Positions 8,499 through 17,353 of a stretch of DNA of 64,000 nucleotides are shown here, piece after piece. Where the stretch lies: the NCBI GenBank assembly GCA_913051545.1, contig CAJXCD010000005.1:34549-98548 (forward strand). Direction: 5' to 3'. The notes beneath the pieces are model-generated. The model saw only the letters and a program-made list of their open reading frames with translations. It had not been told where the DNA came from and did no database searches. Source of the DNA: an uncultured Chloroflexota bacterium. Lineage in GTDB: Bacteria; Chloroflexota; Dehalococcoidia; Lucifugimonadales; CAJXCD01. Each line of letters starts with the position of its first letter. Position 1 is the first letter of the stretch. The translations under genes were made by a program, and so were the position numbers.

Positions 8499-10124
8499 AT
8501 GAATATTAGCCATATCTACCCTGAACCCAACCGTAAAGAGGCACTGGGAACAAATGGAGTCATAGCTACTGCACACCCTCTTGCAACTGGCGCAGCTTTA
8601 CGAATTCTCCAAGATGGTGGAAACGCGTTTGATGCTGCAGTCTCCGCTTTAGCAACTCTGAATGTAGTTGAACCATACATGTCAGGAATGGGAGGGATAG
8701 GTGCCGCACTAGTTCATTCTGCCAGAGAGCAACGCGTACGCGCACTGGATTTTTCCGGTAAAGCACCTCTCAATTCTGACCCATCTAAATTCGACCATGA
8801 AGATCAGAACACTGGGACAAAAGCGCCATTAATTCCTGGAAACGTAGCTGGATGGTTTGAACTACTGGAAAACTATGGATCAATGGATAAAAAACGAGTT
8901 TTCCAACCCGCTATAGATTATGCCAGATACGGGTTCCCTGTCACTGATTACAATCACAGACACTTCACGGCGCACTCTGCAAGAGTATTGAAATTTCCTG
9001 AAGGGAAATCAATGATATACCCCTCAGGTAAACCCCTGATGCCAGGTGATATTTTAAAAATGCCTGCGTTGGCAAATTCATTGGAACGCATATCGATGTA
9101 TGGGAAAGACGACTTCTATACTGGAGAGATTGCAAACAAAATAATTGATTCAATGAAAAACTCAGGTGGTATATTGACATCTGAAGACCTCGCAAATTAC
9201 GAGGTAAATTGGACAGACCCTATATCTATAGAATATTCAGGACATCAGATATTTACAATTCCACCCAATTCAAGTGCATTTCAAGTTCTTCAAACCCTGA
9301 AAATGGTGGAACACAACATAAACTATAATCTCTCCTATGAACATCCCGCTAACCTTCATACCATGATAGAGTCTGTAAAACTCTGTATTGCAGACAGGGT
9401 TTTACACTCAGGAGACCCGAATTTTGTTGAAGTACCTCTAGAGATACTACTGTCAGACAAATATATCTCCCAGCGATGTACGTTGATTAACCCGATGACT
9501 GCAATGGTAAATGCTGGAGACCAATATCTGAAATCGAGACCAGAAAATGCTATCGAAGCTGGCTCCCTGTCTGGATTAACTACACATCTGTCTGTAGCAG
9601 ACAGAGACGGCAATGTCGTTAGCGTCACTCAGACATTAGGTGGTGGATTCGGATCAGCTTTCGCGGTTCCAGGCACTGGGATTTTCCTAAATAACATGAT
9701 TTCGTTTTTTGACTTAGATTCAGAAAGTAAAAACGTAATGAGCCCAAATAAAAGAGTGGACTTTCCGGTAGCTCCAACACAGATTTTTAAAAATGGCAAT
9801 TTCTTTGTAAGTATCGGTACTCCTGGTGGCCATACGATTCTACAAACTACTCCGCAGATGATAATTAATATACTCAACTACGATATGAGCATCCAGCAAG
9901 CTATCGAAGCTCCACGTTTTTCAACTACTAGTAGAATAGGCGTTGGAATGGAGGAACGTTTCCCTCGACACATCCGCAGATCCCTGGATTTACGTGGACA
10001 TGAAATAGATATTTTAGATGCATGGAACATTGGCGGTGCGCAGGGAGTATTAGTTGATTCTGACAAAGGAGTATTCTATGGTGGAGCGGACCCTAGGCGA
10101 GATGGTCTGGCCTTAGCATACTAG
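8499..10124 (+). CDS. Gamma-glutamyltransferase-family Ntn hydrolase
   Basis: A 541-residue protein of the gamma-glutamyltranspeptidase superfamily. GVIATAHPLATGAALRILQDGGNAFDAAVS near the start and the autoprocessing site SGLTTHLSVADRDGN are typical; Thr361 would become the catalytic N-terminal threonine after self-cleavage into two subunits. GTPGGHTILQTTPQMIIN near the C-terminus is also conserved. The ATG at 8499 has TAAGG 8 nt upstream, better than the in-frame GTG at 8490. Unlike the classical periplasmic enzyme, no signal peptide is visible, so it is probably cytoplasmic. Relatives act on glutathione, gamma-glutamyl amides or cephalosporin-like acyl groups; the substrate is unknown. It leads a four-gene forward run. 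Confidence 0.85.
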   Translation: MNISHIYPEPNRKEALGTNGVIATAHPLATGAALRILQDGGNAFDAAVSALATLNVVEPYMSGMGGIGAALVHSAREQRVRALDFSGKAPLNSDPSKFDHEDQNTGTKAPLIPGNVAGWFELLENYGSMDKKRVFQPAIDYARYGFPVTDYNHRHFTAHSARVLKFPEGKSMIYPSGKPLMPGDILKMPALANSLERISMYGKDDFYTGEIANKIIDSMKNSGGILTSEDLANYEVNWTDPISIEYSGHQIFTIPPNSSAFQVLQTLKMVEHNINYNLSYEHPANLHTMIESVKLCIADRVLHSGDPNFVEVPLEILLSDKYISQRCTLINPMTAMVNAGDQYLKSRPENAIEAGSLSGLTTHLSVADRDGNVVSVTQTLGGGFGSAFAVPGTGIFLNNMISFFDLDSESKNVMSPNKRVDFPVAPTQIFKNGNFFVSIGTPGGHTILQTTPQMIINILNYDMSIQQAIEAPRFSTTSRIGVGMEERFPRHIRRSLDLRGHEIDILDAWNIGGAQGVLVDSDKGVFYGGADPRRDGLALAY

Positions 10125-10154
10125 CTCAATCCTAGAATACTTTAGGAGGATTAC

Positions 10155-11141
10155 ATGACACGTAAAAAGGTGTTTATGACGCGTAATTATCACCCGGATG
10201 CAACCGAACTATTAAAAGAACATTATGACGTGGATATATGGCAGGAAAACAACACTCCACCCTACGACATTCTACGTGAAAAGGTAGAAAACTGTAGCGC
10301 GATTTTCATTGAATCATATGACAAAATTGATTCTGAATTATTATCTTCCTCGAAGGAACTTGAGATAATATCTACTAGAGCTGTAGGAACAGATAACATA
10401 GACATTGCAGCTGCCACTGCGCAAGGCGTTTTAGTAGCAAATACTCCAGGTGTGCTCGAAAATGCGTGTGCTGACTTCACATGGGCACTAATGCTTGATA
10501 TTGCCAGGAGAATTTCATTTAGTGACCGGTCTGTAAGAGATGGAAAATGGACGAAACTTGACCAGTTACCATACCTTAGCACCGATATTCATGGAAAAAC
10601 TCTAGGCATAGTTGGCCTGGGAGGAATTGGATACAGAGTTGCTAAGCGCGCTACTGGATTTGACATGCGAATTATATACCATTCCAGAACTAGAAAACGG
10701 GAGATCGAAACGGAACTTGGACTAGAGTGGGCAGAAAATCTAGAACTTGTTCTTAAAAGTTCTGACTACTTATCCCTTCATATGCCATTAACTCCCGAAA
10801 CGGAACATATGATAGGTGAATATGAGTTAAATAAAATGAAAAAAGAAGCATTTTTGATCAATACTAGCCGCGGGCGTACCGTAGACCAACATGCTCTTAC
10901 TAAGGCTCTAATCGAAAAGAAGATTGCTGGTGCAGCACTAGATGTCACAGACCCAGAACCTATACCTAAAAACGATCTGCTAACTACCCTGCCAAACGTT
11001 GTCATAACACCACATATAGCTAGTGCAAGCACTGAGAATTTTGCAAATATGGCTAAAATGGCCGCTCAAAATATCATTGCAGCACTATCAAATACACCTA
11101 TGCCTTCATGTCTAAACCCAGATGCATATCAATACCGATAA
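10155..11141 (+). CDS. D-isomer-specific 2-hydroxyacid dehydrogenase
   Basis: A 328-residue NAD(P)-dependent dehydrogenase of the glyoxylate reductase / phosphoglycerate dehydrogenase family. The Rossmann motif is GIVGLGGIGYRVAKRATGFD near residue 150. The catalytic residues appear as the Arg in INTSRGRTVDQ, the Glu in LDVTDPEPIPKND and the His in TPHIASAS. TTTAGGAGG lies 7 nt before the ATG. It follows the gamma-glutamyltransferase-family gene by 30 nt and overlaps the next gene by 20 nt, so an operon is likely. Substrate (glyoxylate, hydroxypyruvate or another 2-keto acid) cannot be fixed from sequence. Confidence 0.88.
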   Translation: MTRKKVFMTRNYHPDATELLKEHYDVDIWQENNTPPYDILREKVENCSAIFIESYDKIDSELLSSSKELEIISTRAVGTDNIDIAAATAQGVLVANTPGVLENACADFTWALMLDIARRISFSDRSVRDGKWTKLDQLPYLSTDIHGKTLGIVGLGGIGYRVAKRATGFDMRIIYHSRTRKREIETELGLEWAENLELVLKSSDYLSLHMPLTPETEHMIGEYELNKMKKEAFLINTSRGRTVDQHALTKALIEKKIAGAALDVTDPEPIPKNDLLTTLPNVVITPHIASASTENFANMAKMAAQNIIAALSNTPMPSCLNPDAYQYR

Positions 11142-13077
11142 CTATGATGTGGCAAACCCAAATCAAGCCACGCCAGAAATAGCCCTAAGACTAAAATCGG
11201 TCTTTGATGTACAACTTTCCCCTGACAAAAAATTTGTGGCCTACGTCGTAGGAAATAATTATACGGAACCTGGCAAACCAGCAAAATCTAGCATATGGAT
11301 CGCGAATAATCACAGAAATGAAGAACGTCGGGTCACATACCAATCAGTCTCTGACATATCCCCGAGATGGTCACCAGACGGGAGAAGTTTCGCATTCCTA
11401 TCAAAAAACCTTGCGGACGAAACGTACGAAATCTTCATCCAAAATATAGATGAAGATACTGCTCAGCGGGCAATCGATAATAACATTCAATCGAATCTTC
11501 CTGACTCCATACAATCTATACAGTGGTGTCCGGAAGGTAAAAGCATATCCTTTCTCGGTAAGAATCCCAAAAACCAATCTAAAAATGAGAAATACATCCA
11601 AGGCGATGATGCAATTGAATCACATGACAGCCAGAGATTCTTGCAACTTTACACAGTCAATCTCCACTCAGGAAAAGTTAAATGCATATCTCCAGACGGT
11701 CTTCAAATTTGGGAGGCATCCCTCTCTCCTAATGGTGATAGATTTGCTGCTATTGTCTCAGACTATCCATCCGAAGGCAGTTGGTACAAAAGTAGACTGG
11801 TAACATTTTCAAGATATGGCAATTCAATAAAAACTTTATATTCATCAAGTCGACAGATTGCTTCACCCGTGTGGTCCCCCAATAACAAATCCATAGCCTT
11901 CCTTGCATCAACCTGGAGTGACATTGGATTAAATGCTGGAAGCTTAATATCTATATCGGCTAAAGATGGGTCTGTTTATTTCAAATCTGATTCTCCAGTT
12001 AGCACCCATAATATTACATGGCTTCAAAACAACGAAACCATACTGACTATTTCTCACAGATTTTCTGGATCGGAACTTGCAATTGAAAATCTGTCAAATG
12101 GTAATAAAAAGGTACTGTGGAAGGGATCTGAAACTATCACAGGTTCTGGTTCAGTCGTCCAAGATAATGAAGGAATATCCTTCGCAGTTACAAGAGAAAA
12201 TTCTGACGAATCCCCAGACCCCTGGCTAATCCGCAACCTAGAAGACCAAATCTCATGGGAAAGAATCACAATAACAAACCCAAAATCTGCAGATATTGTA
12301 CTTGGAATAACAGAAGAAATCAGATGGACAGGGGCTCACGGATTGGAAATACAGGGGTTACTAATACGTCCAAATCATAAGGAAGGTCCCTATCCAATGG
12401 TCACTGTAATACATGGAGGCCCCACATGGGCTCACCTAAACCTATACTATGCAATGGATTCATGGTTTCAATCCTTAGTTGCACATGGGATAGCAGTTTT
12501 TCTACCAAATCCCCGTGGTAGCACCGGAAGGGGATTAGAATTTGCTGAAGCCAATATAGGAGAATTAGGTGACACGGACTGGGATGATGTCTTAAATGGC
12601 ATAAAATACTGCGTGAAAAATGAATTAGCAAATTCAGATAAACTTGGAATTGCAGGAAGTAGTTATGGTGGATTCTTGGCCGCTTGGGGAATAACTCAAA
12701 CTGATATTTTTAAAGCTGCAGTGCTAAAAGCTGGAATATATGACTGGCGTTCTTTTCATGGTACTACGCTGATACCAGAATGGGATCAAATTCATAATGG
12801 ACAAGCAGACCCTTGGGATCCAGATGGCATCTATAGCACCCATTCGCCGATAGCTCATATACGTAATGTTAAAACGCCAACTCTGATATTACATGGCACG
12901 AATGACAAAGCAGTTCCAGTTGAGCAATCCTGTATACTCTACCGGGCATTGTTAGACCTTCAAGTAGAAGCAAGAATGGTTCTATATCCTCGAGAAGGTC
13001 ACAGTATAAGAGAGCACTTGCACAAACTTGATCTTATGCAACGCTCAATCACATGGTTTTGTGAAAAATTGAAATAA
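11122..13077 (+). CDS. S9-family (prolyl oligopeptidase / acylaminoacyl peptidase-like) serine peptidase
   Basis: A 651-residue two-domain peptidase. The N-terminal ~390 residues have WD40/TolB-like propeller repeats (ISPRWSPDGRSFAFLSK, SPVWSPNNKSIAFLAS). The C-terminal alpha/beta hydrolase domain has GIAGSSYGGFLAAWG with nucleophile Ser514, Asp in LHGTNDKAVPVEQS and His in YPREGHSIREH. It cleaves short or N-blocked peptides in characterised relatives. No signal peptide is seen, so it is cytoplasmic. The start overlaps the dehydrogenase stop by 20 nt; an alternative internal start is possible, but the family pattern TPEIALRLKSVFDVQLSPD begins about 18 residues in. It may act on peptides together with the nearby gamma-glutamyl hydrolase. 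Confidence 0.9.
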   Translation: MHINTDNYDVANPNQATPEIALRLKSVFDVQLSPDKKFVAYVVGNNYTEPGKPAKSSIWIANNHRNEERRVTYQSVSDISPRWSPDGRSFAFLSKNLADETYEIFIQNIDEDTAQRAIDNNIQSNLPDSIQSIQWCPEGKSISFLGKNPKNQSKNEKYIQGDDAIESHDSQRFLQLYTVNLHSGKVKCISPDGLQIWEASLSPNGDRFAAIVSDYPSEGSWYKSRLVTFSRYGNSIKTLYSSSRQIASPVWSPNNKSIAFLASTWSDIGLNAGSLISISAKDGSVYFKSDSPVSTHNITWLQNNETILTISHRFSGSELAIENLSNGNKKVLWKGSETITGSGSVVQDNEGISFAVTRENSDESPDPWLIRNLEDQISWERITITNPKSADIVLGITEEIRWTGAHGLEIQGLLIRPNHKEGPYPMVTVIHGGPTWAHLNLYYAMDSWFQSLVAHGIAVFLPNPRGSTGRGLEFAEANIGELGDTDWDDVLNGIKYCVKNELANSDKLGIAGSSYGGFLAAWGITQTDIFKAAVLKAGIYDWRSFHGTTLIPEWDQIHNGQADPWDPDGIYSTHSPIAHIRNVKTPTLILHGTNDKAVPVEQSCILYRALLDLQVEARMVLYPREGHSIREHLHKLDLMQRSITWFCEKLK

Positions 13078-13097
13078 CCGTATGTTGGAGGTTTTCA

Positions 13098-13988
13098 ATG
13101 TCTATCAAAGTAGGCGTCGCTTCAGGCACTTGGGGTATAGGCCCTGTGGAAATACCAGGACAAATCCCCTGGAACGTGTTCTTGGACGAGACTAAACTTG
13201 CAGGCTATAAATATATAGAAGCAGGACATTACGGATATCTCCCAACCGATCCCACGACCCTACTCAACGAATTGGCCCAAAGAGATATTCAGGTAATCGC
13301 TAGCACCGTTATGAACGGCCATTTGGACAAGCCTGACGACTGGCCTTCAGTAAAATCAGAACTCATGCTCGCTGGTAAGGTCGGGGCATCGTTGGGTGCA
13401 AAACACATAGTTTTAATAGATGACTTTTACTCATCCGAAAATAGGCTTCCTGAAACATCTGACAGAATTCTAACGGATGAGGGATGGAAACACCTGATAG
13501 AAACAACCCATAAAATCGCAGACATATCTAAGGAAGAATTTGGATTAGATATAGCCTTTCACTCCCATGGGGACACCCATATCGAGACAACAGAACAGAT
13601 TGAAAGGTTCTTGGAAGACACTGATCCTAACAAGGTCTCTCTATGCCTGGATACTGGACACCTTAACTATGGAGGAGGTAACTCCGTAGACTTCATGAAA
13701 AAACATCACGAGCGTGTTTCTTACATGCACTTTAAAGATGTAAACACTGAGATTTTGGAAAGAGTAAAATCAGATAATATATCGATCCAAGATGCAACTA
13801 CAATGGGCGTATTTTGTGACCTGGGTGAGGGCAACGTGAATTACCCAGACTTAGGCAAAGTCTTGAACGATATTGAATATAGCGGTTGGGTTATCGCTGA
13901 GCTAGACATGGGCACGCCTGTAACAAGGTCTCCTCTCAAAGCTGCTACTAAGGCACGCAAATATCTTGAGAGTGTTGGTGTTGGTTAA
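13098..13988 (+). CDS. Sugar phosphate isomerase/epimerase-like TIM-barrel protein
   Basis: A 296-residue protein of the xylose-isomerase-like / AP endonuclease 2 superfamily, closest in style to IolE inosose dehydratase and hydroxypyruvate isomerase. Visible patterns are GVASGTWGIGP at the N-terminus, AFHSHGDTHIETTEQIERFL, VSLCLDTGHLNYGGG and SYMHFKDVNTE, which hold the usual metal-binding His/Asp/Glu residues, and WVIAELDMG near the end. TTGGAGG precedes the ATG. It is the last gene of the ggt-family / dehydrogenase / peptidase run. The exact substrate is unknown. Confidence 0.8.
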   Translation: MSIKVGVASGTWGIGPVEIPGQIPWNVFLDETKLAGYKYIEAGHYGYLPTDPTTLLNELAQRDIQVIASTVMNGHLDKPDDWPSVKSELMLAGKVGASLGAKHIVLIDDFYSSENRLPETSDRILTDEGWKHLIETTHKIADISKEEFGLDIAFHSHGDTHIETTEQIERFLEDTDPNKVSLCLDTGHLNYGGGNSVDFMKKHHERVSYMHFKDVNTEILERVKSDNISIQDATTMGVFCDLGEGNVNYPDLGKVLNDIEYSGWVIAELDMGTPVTRSPLKAATKARKYLESVGVG

Positions 13989-14192
13989 AGATGTTGCCCC
14001 ATATCAGTCTCAGGCTGTTGAAATTGGAAAGTATTTCAGGGATAGATTAGGTGTCTATAAGTTGGATTTCTCAGTGTGAGATTCAGCACACACTTCCAAT
14101 CTTGATTCTTGAATAACAGGACAGACTGTCGATTTTGAGATATCGGACACTTGAGGAATCTGTTAAAACTATTGATTTCGTGCCTGGCTTAA

Positions 14193-14267
14193 TGGAGCGG
14201 GAGAAGGGGTTCGAACCCTCGACCTCGTCCTTGGCAAGGACGCGCTCTACCGCTGAGCTACTCCCGC
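14193..14267 (-). tRNA. tRNA-Gly (anticodon GCC)
   Basis: Reverse strand: acceptor GCGGGAG (5' end 14267) pairs with CTCCCGC, then discriminator T and an encoded CCA. The anticodon arm GTCC-TTGCCAA-GGAC gives GCC. D-arm AGCTCAGCGGTAGAGC and T-arm GAGGGTTCGAACCCC are standard. It follows tRNA-Phe by 15 nt and is probably co-transcribed with it. Confidence 0.96.
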
Positions 14268-14282
14268 TCAAAACTAAAGGAG

Positions 14283-14355
14283 TGCCGAGGGCCAGAATCG
14301 AACTGGCGACACCAGCGTTTTCAGCGCTGTGCTCTACCGACTGAGCTACCTCGGC
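14283..14355 (-). tRNA. tRNA-Phe (anticodon GAA)
   Basis: Reverse strand: acceptor GCCGAGG (5' end 14355) pairs with CCTCGGC, discriminator A. The anticodon arm CAGCG-CTGAAAA-CGCTG gives GAA. The D-arm AGCTCAGTCGGTAGAGC and T-arm GCCAGTTCGATTCTGGC are normal. The next bases are CTC, so CCA is not encoded here, unlike the adjacent tRNA-Gly; it would be added enzymatically. Confidence 0.96.
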
Positions 14356-14364
14356 TCAACACCA

Positions 14365-14394
14365 ATGGTAAATTCCGTTAGGTTAGACTGTCAA
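14365..14394 (-). promoter_or_regulatory. Promoter of tRNA-Phe/tRNA-Gly unit
   Basis: Reverse strand TTGACA (14394-14389) and TACCAT (14370-14365) with 18-nt spacing, placing initiation just before tRNA-Phe. Confidence 0.5.
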
Positions 14395-14473
14395 GCGATC
14401 TATTTGACCATCGAGGGCCAGTTCTAAACTCTAAGATTTGATTCTCCATAGTCTAAATTAAACGTACCAGGAT

Positions 14474-14488
14474 TGTGTTAATAACACA
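14474..14488. promoter_or_regulatory. 15-bp perfect palindrome, candidate operator
   Basis: TGTGTTA-A-TAACACA at 14474-14488, in the 268-nt gap between the tRNA pair and the DUF1501 gene, about 135 nt upstream of its ATG. Symmetry and location suggest a dimeric regulator site; no regulator gene is adjacent. Confidence 0.4.
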
Positions 14489-14623
14489 CTTAATATTAAA
14501 CAGATTTAACTCAACCAGAGTTTAGGTCTTGCGAGCATATTCAGTTTGCTGTAAATTATCTCTGTCTCTTGGCACGATATGGATTAACTAATATTTCGAA
14601 GAACTTAGGTGTAGGAGGTAATA

Positions 14624-15757
14624 ATGTCCTCGAGTAGTAACGAAAGAAACTTGGTAGTAATACAATTATCTGGTGGAAATGACTATCTCAATACTCTAGT
14701 ACCATATAACAATGGACTCTACTACGACTACCGAAGTAGTGTGAGAATAGAGCCTGAAGACGTTCTGCCTCTGAATGACGAGGTCGGATTCAGAGGTAAT
14801 ATGGGTCCCGTCAAAAGACTCTGGGACGAGAATGCTGTCGCGATAATAAACGGGATAGGATACCCCGTCCCAAACCGCTCTCACTTCCGATCTATGGACA
14901 TTTGGCACACCGCTCTGCCAGAAGATATTGGAACGGAGGGTTGGCTGGGACGATCAATTCGTGAGATAGACCCAAAGGGTGAGAATGTATTAACTGGAGT
15001 TAATTTTGGGCGGGGATTACCAAGGGCCCTAGGATGTAGAGGCGTCCCTGTAGCGTCCGTAGGAAACCTGGAAACCTATGGACTTTTCCCTGATATAGGG
15101 GATGAAAATTTACGGAAATATGCTCTTGACACCTTTGCGAAAATGTATGGTGGAGCAAACGGTGGAGATGCAGTGATGGAATTCCTAGGACAGACTGGCA
15201 CAGACGCTCTCAAAGGCGCAGACATCCTCCGAACTGCTCCTGAAAAATACAACTCTTCAGTGGAATATGCTGCGAATCCTATAGCTCAAAGTCTGAAAAG
15301 TGTAGCCCAAGTAATGTTTGCTGATCTAGGCACTCGAATTTACTACACACAGCACGGCAGCTTCGACACACATGCAGGCGAAATTGAATCACACACAAAA
15401 CTGTGGGATGAAGTTGGTGGTGGAATTGGAGACTTCATGGATGACCTCCGCGAGCATGGCCATGCTGAAAACACTTCAATATTAGTTTTCTCAGAATTTG
15501 GAAGACGCATAAAAGACAATGGGTCAGGAACCGATCACGGATCAGGGGGAGTTGCGTTCATGATAGGCGATCAGGTTAATGGCGGAATGTACGGAGAATA
15601 TCCATCGCTGGAAGAGGAAGATCAATTAGAAGGTGATCTTCATTTCAATAATGATTTCCGGCAGACGTACACATCTATCCTGGAACAATGGCTAAAGTTA
15701 GATGCTGAGCCCATAGTGAACGGTAAATTTGAACCTTTCGGACTATTCTCCAGCTAG
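14624..15757 (+). CDS. DUF1501 family protein
   Basis: A 377-residue member of the DUF1501 family (COG4102), distantly related to alkaline phosphatase/sulfatase folds. Hallmarks are LVVIQLSGGNDYLNTLVPYNNGLYYDYR at the N-terminus (cut here to the key part SGGNDYLNT), HFRSMDIWHTA, YYTQHGSFDTHAGE, SEFGRR and GTDHGSGGVAFMIG. Most family members carry a Tat signal; this one starts directly at the conserved domain, so export is not evident. AGGAGG precedes the ATG. It is followed by a DUF1800 gene, the usual partner, after 30 nt. The biochemical function of the pair is unknown. Confidence 0.88.
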   Translation: MSSSSNERNLVVIQLSGGNDYLNTLVPYNNGLYYDYRSSVRIEPEDVLPLNDEVGFRGNMGPVKRLWDENAVAIINGIGYPVPNRSHFRSMDIWHTALPEDIGTEGWLGRSIREIDPKGENVLTGVNFGRGLPRALGCRGVPVASVGNLETYGLFPDIGDENLRKYALDTFAKMYGGANGGDAVMEFLGQTGTDALKGADILRTAPEKYNSSVEYAANPIAQSLKSVAQVMFADLGTRIYYTQHGSFDTHAGEIESHTKLWDEVGGGIGDFMDDLREHGHAENTSILVFSEFGRRIKDNGSGTDHGSGGVAFMIGDQVNGGMYGEYPSLEEEDQLEGDLHFNNDFRQTYTSILEQWLKLDAEPIVNGKFEPFGLFSS

Positions 15758-15787
15758 AATTCCACATACATCAAATGGAGGACTTAA

Positions 15788-17227
15788 ATGGCAGACCGTA
15801 AAGTCTCAGAAATGGCTCATCTAATGAGACGAGCGGGATTCGGAGCAACACGTGACGAACTATCTGACCTTGTTGACCAAGGCTATGAAGCAACTGTGGA
15901 TGCCCTTTTGAATCCTGCCAGTGATGAACGTATCCCTGATGATTTGATAAGGAGGTACCATCCAAGCCAATCAGCAATGATGGATCGAGGCAGCACTGCA
16001 GCTAACTGGCTGTACAGGATGATCTCAACCAAAGCGCCCCTTCATGAGAAGACAGCCCTCTTCTGGCATGGCATTTTTGCTACCGGCTATCCAAAAGTCA
16101 TGCACGGAAAATTAATCGCCGACCAAGTGAAAATGTTCCGGTCACATGGCTTAGGAAGCTTCAAAACACTACTGGTGGAACTCTCCAGGGATCCAGCGAT
16201 GATTCTGTGGTTAGATAATAAAGATAACCATAAGGATTCAATTAATGAGAATTACGGGCGAGAATTACTAGAACTATTCTCGATGGGTGTAGGGAACTAC
16301 ACTGAAGAAGATGTTAAAGAATGTGCTAAAGCTTTCACAGGCTGGACTATCGAAAATGAAGAATATATGTCTATTAAAGCAAATAATGATTCTATTTGGC
16401 CATATGGAAGATTGGCTGGAAGATTCGAATTCCTTAATGAAGATCATGACGATGGAAACCGAGAATTCCTAGGTAATAGTGGGCATTTAGAGGGAAACGA
16501 CATAATTGACATCATATGCGCGCATCCTGCAACATCTCGGTTCATATCTAGACACCTCTACAATTTCTTTGTAGCTGATGAACCACAAGTTCCTGCGTGG
16601 CCACACACCCCACCCAAAGATCCAGAAGCAATAAACATTCTATCGAATGCTTACTTTGAGAGCGATTACAATATTGGGCATATGCTAAAAGTACTATTTA
16701 CTTCAGATTTCTTTAGGTCTGAAGAAAGTTGGTATCAGAAGGTTAAAAGCCCAGCTGAATTGGTAGCAGGAGTGAGTCGTTTAACGTGTGAATTCACTTC
16801 GCCTTCGAGAGCAATTGAGGATAGAAATCTTCAGATGACGGTCATGGGACAAGAATTGATCAACCCTCCCTCCGTTGAAGGCTGGCACACTGGTTCTGAA
16901 TGGTTGAATACAGGGACCGTTGTGGAAAGAATCAATTTTTCGGCAGAGCAATTAGGGGACACTAGCAAACCGGGCGTTCAAACTATGATCAACAATATAG
17001 TCCTGCAAAATAGTGGAGTGACTTCACCAGAACACATAGTAGATAGTTGCCTCGACCAATTAGGAGGGTATTCAGTTTCAAACCTAACCAGATCTTCAGT
17101 AGTCGATATGGCCTCTAAATTAGGGAATTTGAGTATAGATAATGGTCAGACAGATCAGACAACCAAAGACAAGTTGGGACAAATATTAGCAGTTCTGGCA
17201 TCGGTACCCGAGTTCCAACGCGGATAG
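15788..17227 (+). CDS. DUF1800 family protein (copy 1)
   Basis: A 479-residue DUF1800 protein (COG5267). The hallmark block is SINENYGRELLELFSMGVG near residue 160, followed by YTEEDVKECAKAFTGWT. The N-terminus has AHLMRRAGFGATRDEL and the later part has PPSVEGWHTGSEWLNT. No signal peptide or membrane segment. GGAGG lies before the ATG. It is clearly paralogous to the protein at 18437-19852: LMRRAGFGATR, PDDLIRRYHP, LFWHG.FATGY and SIWPYGR are shared. The function is not known; DUF1800 genes are usually adjacent to DUF1501 genes, as here. Confidence 0.9.
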   Translation: MADRKVSEMAHLMRRAGFGATRDELSDLVDQGYEATVDALLNPASDERIPDDLIRRYHPSQSAMMDRGSTAANWLYRMISTKAPLHEKTALFWHGIFATGYPKVMHGKLIADQVKMFRSHGLGSFKTLLVELSRDPAMILWLDNKDNHKDSINENYGRELLELFSMGVGNYTEEDVKECAKAFTGWTIENEEYMSIKANNDSIWPYGRLAGRFEFLNEDHDDGNREFLGNSGHLEGNDIIDIICAHPATSRFISRHLYNFFVADEPQVPAWPHTPPKDPEAINILSNAYFESDYNIGHMLKVLFTSDFFRSEESWYQKVKSPAELVAGVSRLTCEFTSPSRAIEDRNLQMTVMGQELINPPSVEGWHTGSEWLNTGTVVERINFSAEQLGDTSKPGVQTMINNIVLQNSGVTSPEHIVDSCLDQLGGYSVSNLTRSSVVDMASKLGNLSIDNGQTDQTTKDKLGQILAVLASVPEFQRG

Positions 17228-17258
17228 GAAAGAAAAAACAGATTTCATCAAACGTCGG

Positions 17259-17279
17259 TATTGGGAAAACATCCCAATA
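17259..17279 (+). other. 8-bp hairpin between DUF1800 and NHL genes
   Basis: TATTGGGA-aaaca-TCCCAATA, perfect stem, no following T-run. Located 32 nt after the DUF1800 stop. Could stabilise or process the message, or be chance. Confidence 0.3.
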
Positions 17280-17353
17280 TCAATTTGGTCCTAGAATTTC
17301 TTTGTCAGCGTTTTGTGTAAACAATGTGTAAAAATTGAGGAGTTAGAGGAAAA

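Noticed and set aside
8202..8576. 124-codon reverse frame
   Set aside because: Overlaps the 5' end of the gamma-glutamyltransferase-family gene, unusual composition, no recognisable domain; kept only as a comment on the gap.
14083..14344. Two overlapping frames of 62 and 69 codons on opposite strands
   Set aside because: They lie across tRNA-Gly and tRNA-Phe; the amino acid strings are the familiar spurious translations of tRNA genes.
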